The position numbers and the translations under genes are program-made. The notes under the pieces are model-generated. The model worked only from the letters and a program-made list of their open reading frames with translations. It ran no database searches and was not told the DNA's origin. 64,000 bases of DNA, taken from the NCBI GenBank assembly GCA_018105865.1, contig CM030851.1, positions 7,574,828 through 7,638,827 on the forward strand, given 5' to 3'. This stretch comes from Metaphire vulgaris. Its lineage: Eukaryota > Annelida > Clitellata > Crassiclitellata > Megascolecidae. Of this stretch, positions 1-11,222 are shown in pieces. How positions within the stretch are numbered: the stretch's first letter is position 1; every line of letters begins with the position of its first letter.

Positions 1-697
1 TTCTTTTTCTGTCCAAGATATATGCAGAATCTGTCTTAATCCTTTCATCTCGAACGCCTTGATCCTTGCTTCATCTCTTTTTTCAAAGTCCATGTCTCAC
101 ATCCATATGTTGCCACCGACCAAACTAGAGTTTTCCATATTTTGATCTTTGTTGTTATCGAAATGTCGTGGCTTTTCCAAAGATTCTGTAGTGCTTTGTT
201 GACTACTTGACCTTTATCCTTTATCCAATCTGGCGCGAATTTCGGTTTCACATTCCGCATCTTCTGTGGTTATTGATCCTGGATAAACAAAGCTTGTCAT
301 CTGTTCTAGTTGTTTTCCGTTGATACATATTTTGCATTGAGTTTCATTTGTATTCATTACTTTTGTTTTATCAATATTTATGCAAAGATTGTATTCTTGA
401 GCTACTTTGTCTAGTCGGTCTCAGGGCGCGATTTGTAGGGGAAGAGGATTTTCCCCACTGCCCAACTGCATTCCCCCTACTGATAAATCCCTCCACCATT
501 ACATCCCCACTGCTACACTTCCCATTGCAACAACTACATCCCCCCAAGCTCGACATATCCCCCCACTTCTCCAGGTCACAAATCGCTGGTCGGTCCAGTT
601 CCTGTAGTTTTTCTGCAGATTCTGCCAAAAGTCTACTATCTTCCTGTGATTTTTCTGCAGATTCTGCCAAAAGAAAAATGACATCTGTCATCTGCAT
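1..697 (-). mobile_element. Decayed non-LTR retrotransposon (LINE) reverse transcriptase fragment
   Basis: Read on the minus strand, the interval gives pieces of a LINE reverse transcriptase C-terminal half: LLAESAEKLQELDR near 600-690, then CINIDKTKVMNTNETQCKI near 310-390, then ALQNLWKSHDISITTKIKI and YGCETWTLKKE near 70-190. These are typical of the post-catalytic thumb of animal LINEs. Frame changes and a locally duplicated AESAEK stretch show it is dead. A hAT-type miniature element splits it at 422-588. The piece runs off the left window edge. Family assignment beyond non-LTR RT is not possible here. Confidence 0.75.
422..588. mobile_element. hAT-type MITE inserted in a LINE
   Basis: The element starts CAGGGCGCGATTTG and ends CAAATCGCTG, an imperfect terminal inverted repeat. 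It is flanked by GTCGGTCT (414-421) and GTCGGTCC (589-596), an 8-bp target duplication with one mismatch. It has no coding capacity. Removing it rejoins the two halves of the surrounding minus-strand LINE fragment, which supports a real insertion. Confidence 0.7.
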
Positions 698-1405
698 ATC
701 TTAAGTTTGTTTATACGGATTACGGACTCTGGATTTCACCCAGATTGAGCGCTCGTGAATAAGCTGGTGCACTGCGCCAAGCTTCGGGCAGCGCTATAAA
801 AATGTCGTTTTAAACTAACTTACTTTATGCCTTTAAAGTCATGTCATCGTTCAGCTTTATATATTCATTTCTTGCGGTTTTTCGTTTGTTCTCTAAAATT
901 GATAGGCCATACAGCCTGTACTCTCTCTCCTCTCCTCAGAAATTCGTATTCATTCTTCGTAGTTGCAAATGGATGAATTTTCCGACGCGAAACTGTTCAA
1001 ATCCACTCGATTGTTCGAATAACTTTCAGTATCCAAATAGAACCACGACTTAGTAACTGCCGCAATAGCCTTGGCTAGGACGACATAGCAGCGAAATGGA
1101 CGGATTCTGTCCCGCAGTCTTTTAACATATTCAGCCGCCGTTCGCGATTTCCTGCGTGTCGTTGCAACTGTTGCATTTGTTTGAGCAAAGTCCACTGCAC
1201 GACGGACAGGCATTCGAAGTCTAACATTGAAGCACCGGCCTAAAACATAACAGCACTTCAGCGGTGAAGGTGGGCGAGCCGCACTTGGTGATACGCTCTG
1301 CTGAATTGGATGACTTAGGAGACGCAAAATAGGCCGGCAATGCTATGTAGTTGCGATGAGTCAAGTTCAAGCGAAGATTCGTATTGGACACGATTTCCAT
1401 TGTAC

Positions 1406-1445
1406 GCCGGTCGGTCGGTCGGTCGGTCGGTCGGTCGGTCGGTCG
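1406..1445. repeat. (GGTC)n microsatellite
   Basis: About ten copies of the tetranucleotide GGTC. The rest of 700-2230 holds no recognisable gene; short open frames there lack similarity, splice support or coding character. Confidence 0.9.
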
Positions 1446-2230
1446 TCGCGCTGTCGGCTTCGTTGACTAAGAGAGACGGTGGTCCGCGTTGCGAGCGACA
1501 AAAACCTCGTCAAACACCAAGCGCGTTTGGCTTGTAGCCTTCTTAGCGCGTCTGTAGCCTATACGACTTTCAAAAACGGACATAGCTACTTCTCATGTTT
1601 TCTGAATAGACACAAGGCCCGGCCGCTTTTTTTTTACTGCGGACGAAATGAAAACAGTAAGGGCTACAAAGCGGGCGTCACTACAAACAACTAAAGAAAA
1701 CGATTACCACTGACGTAAGCTTGGTTTTTAAAAAAGTGGGAGACAATCCCCTTTGCCTTCCCCTTCCCCGTGGTAGCCTCTCAAAAGGTGGGAGGGGACT
1801 AGCGGCCTAATAGAGGCCTAGTAGAATTTTACGCCTATGGGACCATCTGCGCAATACTTAACAGGACTCGCTACGCTGAATCAGTGTTAACGGTTTAATT
1901 AAGATGTCTGACAAAGTGGTAAAATAAGCCACATCTTTCTGTTTGTTAGCGCGAATGGAGGATGATAATCTGAACTTTTTGACAGAAAGCCACCTGCCCA
2001 GATTTTAAATATGTATACTTATTGATTTTATATATAATGTCTAGACTTCTGTTAGCACGGAACAAATTTATCCAAGAGTACTCAATGCCCACAATCATTT
2101 TTGCGATCAGTGACTAGACAGAGTTCAAGATCCAAACAGGGTCAGACTGAAGCGCTCCTATCAAGCACGACAGCATATTTGTGGCAAGCAGAAATTTAGG
2201 GGAGAGTTGCTAAAACAAGAACGTCCAAAG

Positions 2231-2390
2231 CAGGGTTGGAGTTGCCGGCGGGTTTGGGAGTTGACCCCCCCCCCAGCTAACTTTGCAAACCTCCCAAAAA
2301 TCGCATATCTGGTACATGCAGTTTCTGTCATGCATTGAATTTCAGTCCTCAATCCCCTCCCCCAGCTCAAATTTCACAACTCCAACACTG
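2231..2390. mobile_element. Short hAT-type MITE
   Basis: Termini CAGGGTTGGAGTTG and CAACTCCAACACTG are inverted repeats with one mismatch. Flanks GTCCAAAG (2223-2230) and GTGCAAAG (2391-2398) are an 8-bp target duplication with one difference. The 160-bp interior contains a C-run and no coding sequence. Confidence 0.75.
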
Positions 2391-2674
2391 GTGCAAAGTG
2401 TTTAATAAAATTGCGAAGCATATCGTGTGACATAATCAATCGTACTGCAATTGGTAGAAGTTGAACTACTAGGCTTAACTGACTTTATGAATCATTCCAA
2501 AAGCGATGATGCAGTGCAAAAGATTGAACAGTCATCGCAAAACTTCTAACAATAAAATTACAATGAAAATCTTTGCCAAAATGTGCTTCAGAAAGACAAA
2601 TTTGAACTTCAATCTCATGTCTGGTTCAAGTCAATTACTAGCAATGCTATGTGACACTTTTGAAATGGTAACTA

Positions 2675-2960
2675 CAGTGAAACCTTGTTATCTTGCCCCC
2701 CGCTATACGCTGCAAAACTCGACTGTCGCCATGCATGGGATTGGAACGGTTATCCTGCTTTTACCTTGCAAAGTCGCCATCTTAGCCTTTCGGTCGTCTC
2801 GCCATTGAGTCAACGAGTATATTCCTATGTAAAGTGATCTCGCTTTTTCGCCATCGCCAGGAGAGTCATGCGATGTTCGCCCACCAGAATGACTGCTTGA
2901 TCCAGTCAAACGCCGCTCTCTTGTGGTATCACTGGATATTTTTAAGCTTAGAAAAATGTG
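2675..2960. mobile_element. Possible truncated pogo-like element end
   Basis: The stretch starts CAGTGAAACCTTGTTATC, a style of terminus common in pogo/Tigger-like elements, and has several spaced TCGCC motifs. No matching right terminus was found, so this is only a resemblance. Confidence 0.25.
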
Positions 2961-3000
2961 TTACCTTCAGCATTTTAGGTATTTGATTGATTGGCGGCGA

Positions 3001-3418
3001 CCATAGTTGAGAAGTTCAAATAAATTTTTTTAAAGTTCATAAAAGTTCAATAAAGTTTTTAAAAAAAAGTTCGGAAAAGTTTGGAAAAGTTCATAAAGTT
3101 CGCAATTTCAATTTAGTCGTCGTCAGATGACTCAGTCTCAGAAGACCAATCGATGTATTCATCGGCATAGCAGATGTTTTCGATCTTACCTAACAGTTGT
3201 AAGTTGCAATGCACTTTGACAATTTTCTCAACTGTCTTACATGCGAGTCTGTTGCGTTTTTGTATGTATAAATTCAAATGCTGACCAAATTTCTCTCACA
3301 CGACCCGGCTTTTGCAGTGATAAATCGAATTGAACTTTATGAACTTTAAATCCTTATCAGTAAAGTTCAAAAAGTTCAAACAATAATAAAGTTAAAAACG
3401 CTTGAACGTCACAACTAT
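3001..3418. mobile_element. AT-rich foldback MITE with AAGTTC repeats
   Basis: GGCGGCGA occurs at both edges (2993-3000 and 3419-3426), a perfect 8-bp target duplication, and ATAGTTG near the left end faces CAACTAT at the right. Both arms carry many AAGTTCA units. There is no coding sequence. Termini differ by two bases depending on alignment, so the superfamily is uncertain although the 8-bp duplication fits hAT. Confidence 0.6.
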
Positions 3419-3534
3419 GGCGGCGACTTGAAAGGAGCGCTCTGTATAGGCTAATAACGCGATGCTTTCGCACGATAACGTTATCCGTCAAAGAGTTCTA
3501 CCTAGAACTAGGCGGCTTGAGGCCAAACCCGTGG

Positions 3535-3680
3535 TGCAGTTAGAGGCAGTAGCGTGTAGAGGGGAGCGGTGGGGAGGAGACCCCGGGCGCCGACCAGATA
3601 GGGGTGCCGAAATTGACTGGGCGACCTTTTTTGCTCCTCGAACATTTTTTATCGACTTGACCCCGGGCGCCCTACAAGCC
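3535..3680. repeat. Fragment of a CCCCGGGCGCC-bearing repeat family
   Basis: Two outward copies of a GACCCCGGGCGCC-like block lie about 90 bp apart. The same block pair occurs in the element at 50862-51139, so this is probably a degraded relative. No target duplication was identified. The rest of 3680-4210 holds no gene; 3803-3880 resembles 6583-6660. Confidence 0.35.
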
Positions 3681-4212
3681 ACATGTTTGAGGATTGTTCG
3701 TATTTGTATATAAATATGACGGCAATGTCGAATGGCAGCCAGTGACGTCACGTCGAACGCCATTTTTTGACCGTGCCATTTGCACTGACTGCTTTTTACA
3801 CCCGTTGTTGTGGACTGCCAATGGTGAGATTACAAATATTCCTAGTTCAAAAATCTTTAATGAATCAATTTGAGAATTTGTAGTGATGACCTTTTGAAAT
3901 TTAATCATTAAGAAAAGTGTATAATAAATTGTACTTACTATTTGCAGTGATCTAATGTTTATTTGTGATTTGATGTGATCTGTGTTGGTCAAAACCTCTC
4001 CTCAAAATTTAAGACACTATCTGCCAGTATCCGGTGTCCGACCAGTGTCTAATCTAGACTCTGGACTCCGGGAAGAAACTGACTAGGCCGGGAGGAAGTC
4101 AGCTAGGGGGCTGCTGTTAGTTGATGTAGTATGCCAAAACTTCCGGGAGAATTTGAAATTTCCGGGGAAAAGGGCAATTTCCCCCAGGAAACGGCCTAGA
4201 TTACACCCTGCG

Positions 4213-4597
4213 CAGTGGCGGCTCCAGGATTTGGCAAGTGGGGGGCCGTTGGGGTGGCCAACTTCTAATCATGGGGGCCGACCATTCATGGGCGTCCGGA
4301 GGGGGTGCAAGGGGGTGCAATTGTACCCCCTGGAAAAATTGTGGAGTTATGAAAAAAGTAAAATTACTTGTTTCTTTCGTCAAAAAATCTTGTTTTGCAC
4401 CCCCTGGAAAAAATTTTCATTTCTTTCGTCACAAGACCCTGTTTTGCACCCCCTGGAAAAATTTCTGCGGACGCCCATGCGACCATTTGTTGTTAGGTAT
4501 GCAGTATTAAGTATAGGGTCCCAACAGGGGGCCACTGGGGGAGCCAGGCACTCAATAGGGGCACGGACCCCCCGACTCCCCTGTGGAGCCGCCACTG
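4213..4597. mobile_element. hAT-type MITE, family A, carrying a nested MITE
   Basis: Termini CAGTGGCGGCTCCAGG and GGAGCCGCCACTG form the inverted repeat. The perfect 8-bp target duplication ACCCTGCG flanks it at 4205-4212 and 4598-4605. Relatives of this family occur at 34948, 39981 and 40333. Open frames across it are artefacts of repeat sequence. A second element sits inside at 4288-4480. Confidence 0.85.
4288..4480. mobile_element. Nested MITE, family B
   Basis: Begins ATGGGCGTCCG and ends CGGACGCCCATGC, with GACCATTC (4280-4287) and GACCATTT (4481-4488) flanking it. The interior repeats a CACCCCCTGGAAAAA-type block three times. Relatives are at 36850, 42492 and 50496. It inserted after the surrounding family A element. 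Confidence 0.7.
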
Positions 4598-4834
4598 ACC
4601 CTGCGTCCGACAGGAGTGTGTCCTCGCTCCTGGTCTGTTCTGCATCGCCATCGATTGGATCCTGAGCCATGTGTCATTTGCGCCAGGAATTATAGCGTCT
4701 TTCTGCCTCCTTAAGCTGCTGACGCCGCCAATTATCTCTCCGACTTCAGTGCCGCCGCCGCAACATTCGATCCGAAGGCATCCTGGAAGAAGACACCCTT
4801 ACAGAACCTGGGATGCGGCCCTCCACCTTCAGCA

Positions 4835-5195
4835 GTGTCCATCGGCAGTGAAATCATAGAGCCAACACAACAGAGAACTTCATATATCTCAGCAGTACCC
4901 AGTCGTCAAACGGGCATTGTAACAAGGACCTTAAACGATGCATCTCCCTCGCTCCATCAGCTGTGTTCTCCCTCAACAGTATCTGGAGCGACCAACGTTT
5001 TCTCTGTTTCAAGGAGTCAAGATTCGTCTGTACAAGGTCCTCGTGACGTCAGTGCTGTTTTACTGTATGCTGCAGAAACATGGACGCTACTTTCCGTAGA
5101 CCTTCGCATGATAGAAGCCTTCCATACGAAATTTTTCCGCTCCATCATTAAAGTAAAGGAAGAAGAGGCCGGTTCCTGGAAGGTCGTTAGGCCGT
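4835..5195 (+). mobile_element. Decayed LINE reverse transcriptase fragment
   Basis: Across frames the plus strand reads YLSSTQSSNGHCNKDLKR, SLNSIWSDQR, then SVLLYAAETWTL and IEAFHTKFFRSIIKV. The LYxAETWTL motif and the following helix are typical of the RT C-terminal region of RTE/L1-like invertebrate LINEs. Frameshifts and stops show it is dead. The following 5230-6680 is unremarkable intergenic DNA with no gene I can support. Confidence 0.65.
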
Positions 5196-6686
5196 TCATT
5201 CAAAAAGATGTCGATTTAAAATTCACATAGTACGTACGCACTGAGGGAGGAGGGTGTTGGACTGTTGGACATTTTTCGTATGTAGCTGTGTGCAACGGGG
5301 AGGGGTTGAAAATATACATTTTTTGCGTAAGTACTATATGGATAAGCCCTAATGTTGTGAATAGTTTTGGCATAGTAGCATTTACGGCAGTTTGAGCCAG
5401 ACATTGATTAATTATTTTTGATCAGTGGATAGGCCTATTACTAGTACAGTATTTTAATTAGTTGTATAATTTTCACTGTTGATCTATGACGCATTATTTG
5501 TGAGACACTGTCTTTGGACCCGTGGATTAGATATTTTAACACATACCCCTAGCGACTGTCAAATTTAACTTAGACTGGCAAGGCAGGTTGTCACAAATTT
5601 AATGAAGAAAACAATTGACGCCTTAGTTAACATAGCATTATTAAATACAAGTGGTCACATGATGTGCTTTCAGAATCTGCATAATTTGTCCATTAAAATA
5701 GTTGTGTTGACATCAGTGTGAGGTCTCATCTTTGTCTCCCAGTTCAGCTGCCAACCTCTCCATAAAATGTGCCAGAACAAACAGTGGCGTGATAATGAGG
5801 TCTGATAATGAGGTAGTGCACTGTGAAACTAGAAAACACTGAACGTCTTCAAAGGCAGTTTGCCAAACCAGATTCAGTGCTGACCCACTCACAGAGACGT
5901 ATTTGAGAATCAGACCAGCGAGGAAGAAGTTTTACTTGTTTAATTATGCTAAATATTTTACATAAAAAAGTTAATGACAGCACAAAACTTTACCCTTGCT
6001 CCACATAAACTACAGTACACCAGTAAGCAATGACTGGGAATTTCTGTCCTACAAATACCAAACTGCTCACCCTCATGTTATAACTCGAGCATTGTTAGCC
6101 AACTGCTGCCGACCGAATTCAACCGGGACTCTAGTCCCATCAAACGGGTCATCGCCTCATTCAACGATGACACCACAAATGCCACCGTCGCCAAAGGATT
6201 GTAAAAGATGACCTATGGAGTCTTTCACACTGACGGTATAATCATTGATTGATACAGAAAACAAAGATCCACATAAAGTACAGGGTACATTGGTTCGTGA
6301 TTATTGTTAATAATAGAGAATAGCATGATGGTAAGAATATTTTAAAAACAACATTAACATTCAAGTACTGACAAAAATTTCGTGCATGAACTGTACATTA
6401 GTCAAAAATTTCTGTTACACAAATTCTAGATGTCACACATTTGTAATCTATAACCACTTGTGTCGCAATGTCGAAACAAATCAACTTTAGAATACCCTGA
6501 AGTAGTTGTCTGCAATCACCTATACTTCAGTCATTTGCATGCATATGTTCCAATATCTCTCCAAATAAAGGTTTGTTCATCTGTTATTGTGGACTGCAAA
6601 TTATGAGATTATAAATATTACTGGTTTAAAAATTCTTCAATGAATCAAGTTGACAATTTAATTTTTTTAAACAAATAATTAAAGCC

Positions 6687-9600
6687 TTAGTTACTAAGTC
6701 CAACAATGCGTTTGATATTATCCTTGCTTGAATATATGCAGTAAACTGCAGCCAGCCCAAAACCAATTGCACCTCCTCGAAGACATTTTTTTAATCCAGC
6801 TGAAATTGAATCAAAAACACAATTAGGAAACAATACAAACAAATATATAATCAATTCCATTTTTAGCTTCTAGTGAGATTTCTTGTGACTTTATATTCAA
6901 ATCATCGTCAAATTATACTTCGATTCTAAGTGTCACTCATTCTTTAACTTAAAAAATTGCAAATCTACATCTAACAATGTGATAAATTGACATTCACTAA
7001 CTTTAAAAATTGCAAATCTTCTACATCTAACAAACAATGTGATAAGTCGATGATTTCGTGGAAGATTAGAATTATAGTAGACCTTTACACTGAACTATCC
7101 ATGCAATTTTCATTTACGTAGATTAAAACACTAAGAGATTCTATTAACAAACTGAGAAAAAGCTATGCTGCAACCTGTCGACTTGAACAGAAGTCCTGTC
7201 GCTGTAGCTGCTCCTAAAGTATTCAGTTCATCATCAGCTCCCCTTGCCTTTGAGATTGCAACACCAAAGATGCTGTACATTAGGGCTACAAGAAGCAACA
7301 GATCTCGTAAAGGCCACAAAAGGAACTGACAAGGTTTCTTTACAAGAGATTGTTGATAATGCAAGTCATAGACATGATACTACACTTCCAATTAATTAGA
7401 TGCCAACTTAAAGAATACAAAAACAAAATTTTACAAACTTTTCTCCAATCCATTTTCCTAGCAAATGAAATTAATAGGGCTGTACCGGATTTCAATTTAG
7501 GCCGGAGCCAGATTTAAAAAGTGAAATCCAGCCAGAGCCAAATTTACAATTAAACAGTGTTGAACAGAATATAGTTAAATTGACTGTTCACTACTAACTC
7601 CACTAATAAATTATTCTATTTGTTATTAGACTTATTTTAATAAAAAAAAATTATTCAATACTCATTAAGCAATATAATTACATGTTAACACTTATAAGTT
7701 ATAACTGCACTTAGTACTTATTGGCAATAACTAGTACTACACAGCTGTACAAATTACTTTAAATTACAAAGTACACATTACTTAACAATTTACAAATAAG
7801 TTGAAAACAAAACCGTATGAAGTTCTGAATCACAATTAGTAATTTAGAATAAAACTTTAAAGTCCTAAATTAAATGACATTAACACTTCATGAGCTCAGT
7901 GACAGGTCACATTACTGTTTGGTAAGTACAGGGGACCCCCGTTAGAGCGCGCCCCGTTTGAGCGCGGATTCGGTTATAGCGCGGACGCGGGCTTGGATCC
8001 CAACTTAGAAGCTGAATTACAGTATAAGAAAATTGATATCACGCGAATGATCCAAAATTACCGACTGTTTATTCCCTTTTTGAGTTGTCTATACTGCATA
8101 GGCTTAGCTCCGCGATCTGTGCGGCTACACTAATCTTCGGGTGTTGTGGCCTCACGCTATTATCGGAAACTACCAGAGACGCCATTCTTACCATTAGGCT
8201 TTCAAAACTCATATTTTTAGATAATTGCTAGCCATCCAAAGATAAAGTCCCAGAAATTCAGGGCGTGAGCGAAAGCTGCGATTCGGCCTCTGAGTGGAAT
8301 ATTTCAAGCAATATGACTGATTTTTGTCGAAGCTTATTAGCGCCCGACCGGAGTAACAGTTTGTGGAGACTTACTTAATGAATATTAATAAGTAACAGTT
8401 TCTAGCGACTTAATGAATATTCATAAGTACAATGTTACTTATTAATATTCATCAAGTAAGTCGCCACAAACTGTTACTTACTGTATTATCGACCGGGCTT
8501 CATCTGCACAAGCGCCGTGCGACCATTTGCCGCTGTCAAAACACTTTTGTTTGTGCACTAATTGCATATTTCTGAACAAATCCACCCTTATAGAACGATG
8601 CACCGACATTTATTCTGTGATCGTATACGTAAAGAAGATGTTTTCAAGGGTTTTCGATAATCGTGGTTGTTCCATTATGATCATGATGGCGTCGCATATG
8701 GTCCATTTTAGTATACCGTGGACCTTGTTATAACGCGGGTCTAGTTATGGACCCCAAAGCCCGCGTTATAACGGGGTTCCCCTGTATGAACTTATTAAGC
8801 AAATAAGTAACAAAATAAGACTAAAACACAATTAACAACAGGTACTACTGCATAGTTTTGTACTATGTTACGAGTACTTTACTCAAGTCCACTGTAACTT
8901 CCGTATTCTGAAAATTCAGTCAGTGTCATTTCAGAAACTTCTAAACTACCGGTACTTCTAACTTCTACAGACAACTAGCCCATGTGTAGGCAGTACAAAT
9001 CCGACCAAAATCCAGCCAGAATTTGACCAAAGCTGGATTTGTGAAAATGACCAGATTTCAGCTTTGATGGAGCCAAGATTTAGTACAGCCCTAAAAATTA
9101 AACATGCCATTTTAAAAAGTCATATGCATATGGCACACCAAATGCTTTAAGATATTGGAAAGAATATGAACACTGAAAGAAAATTTCACTAGACTAACCT
9201 ACAACACCAAGTGTCTGTGCAGAAGATGCTCCCTTTTTTGTGATAAAATTCAGAATTCTGAAAAAATACAGCAAAATATTTTATAGACTTTTACTGAAAG
9301 TGCGCCTAATTCATGCTCATTACTGCACAGATCAAATATAAAAAGTAAAAGAGCATGTTCAAAAGTTAGCATCTGCCAAATATTGGCCAACGTTGATTAT
9401 AATCTGTCGGTTAATGCACAACTATCGATGATGTAATTGTTAATTACAGCAGAAAATAGATAATAAGAAAACAGCAACATAAACAAGTCAAAGCTAGTTA
9501 CCTTCTTGTTCTCTACCATGTCACATTAAAAAATTCCATAAGACACATTTATTTAAGCTGAGAGCCGCTTTTACTGTTTCTTAATCAGACTACCATTGAC

Positions 9601-11153
9601 CTGAGGGGAGGTTCACCTGCTGGTCATTCATCAAGGTCACCGCTGCCTGGCATCCTATGATCAACTGCAGTTTAGACAGAGGCTCAAGGCTACGCATACT
9701 GTGGTGTGTCCCATGGAGCCACTGCGGCAGTCATGCAAACAGCAGAGGCTGCAATAAGTGCAGGGAGCACATGCATTATTCTCCCTTTTCACTGCAATGC
9801 AGCTATCTGATGACCCACCAGTACTGTGTGCATGCTGTTGCCTCTGACAAAGTCACATCTTCCAAATATATTTAATAGTATGAAATTATTTAGAACACTC
9901 CACTCATAGGTCAAAAAATATGCAAAACGCATTGCCACCTAGAAAATACAACTGGTGACATAAATATTCTGATGGCAAATTTCCATTTAACATGAATTTG
10001 GCTTAAATATCTAGTTGCCAAAATTTGTGATGTGAGAAAAATAGTATGTCAATGTATTACCATAAATGTAATCAACGACATCAGATTACCATTTGCAAAC
10101 AGGCTGCAAATAGGTTACATGTCAAATCAAGCCTCTAGCCTGTAAACAGGTCCAATTGGCTTTTGGCCACTTGGGGGTGAAATTAGTGAGGTGGTTTCCC
10201 AATACCTTCCTCAAGGACACTTAGAGGTGAACATCTTGTCCAAAGTTGCTAAGCAGTGGCTAGGGTCAGATTAGAACCCACTACTCTTCAATTGCATGGC
10301 AAAAATCCTATCCCTAATCTACGATGCCCCTATATCACAGCAAGCAAGTGCCATCAAATACACATATTATATCTAAGTGCATCAAATAACAATAAGACCA
10401 GATGCTTACTGTGTTCGTCGAACAGGCCCAACCAACTGCGCTGCCCTTGTTTCTTTCATTCCGTTGTAAAGACCATTGGCTCCACCAAGTCCAGCACCTT
10501 AATAATTTACATATTTTGTACATCAGTTCAATTATAACCAGAAATAAATAATTTTTAAAGACCTTGTGCATTGTGTAATTAATCCCATAATAGAGTATGC
10601 AACTTCTTCATTTTCTTCTTCTTCTTCTTCCTCCATCATTTATGATGCCGATGAGTTTGATATGAGAAGACTCCAGGTCTTCCTGTTGATCTCTTGCCAT
10701 GTGTGTTGCTTCTTCTAAGTTCAGATTTTGTTTTCCGACATCTTCTTTTACAATATCTATCCATCATTTAGCTTGTCTTCCTCTACTTCTATTTCCTACA
10801 GTATGCCTGTGCAGAGCTCTCTAAGACAGCCTTTCTTCCCCATTTTCTTGTCACGTGTCCAAACCACTGTAGTCTTCTTCGGATTGTGTCTATCGCTGTG
10901 TCCATCAAATTCGTTCTTTCTCTGGTTACTTCATTCCTGATCTTATCTCTTCTTGTAATTCCCAACATTCTTCTTATGCAAGCCATTTTAAAGGTAAGTA
11001 TCTTTCTTTCACCTTCTTTCTTCCTCTTCCAGCATTCGGACCCATACGTCAAGATTGGTAATATCATTGTTTTGTACACCATAGTTTTTGTGTCTATAGC
11101 TAACACTGGTGACATCCAAATTTTATTTAATTTTCCACTGTCACTACCCCAAT

Positions 11154-11222
<69 letters not shown>

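Larger units (their letters stand above)
7475..9093. mobile_element. hAT-type element containing two nested elements
   Basis: Left end TAGGGCTGTACCGGAT and right end GTACAGCCCTA are inverted. Flanks GAAATTAA (7467-7474) and AAAATTAA (9094-9101) differ at one base of eight. The ends carry repeated CCAGCCAGA and GATTT-type subterminal motifs in opposite orientations. No transposase is visible. It lies in the TIMM23 intron between exons 5 and 6 and is interrupted by 7929-8784. Confidence 0.75.

Noticed and set aside
950..1327. 125-residue minus-strand open frame
   Set aside because: No start context, splice context or recognisable motif; likely chance in a less AT-rich stretch.
4153..4670. 170-residue plus-strand open frame as a gene
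   Set aside because: It spans two nested MITEs and their duplications; no conserved protein character.
5996..6211. Possible LINE or gene fragment
   Set aside because: A faint ERLQRQFAK resemblance lies just upstream at about 5840, but the following frames do not continue as a reverse transcriptase.
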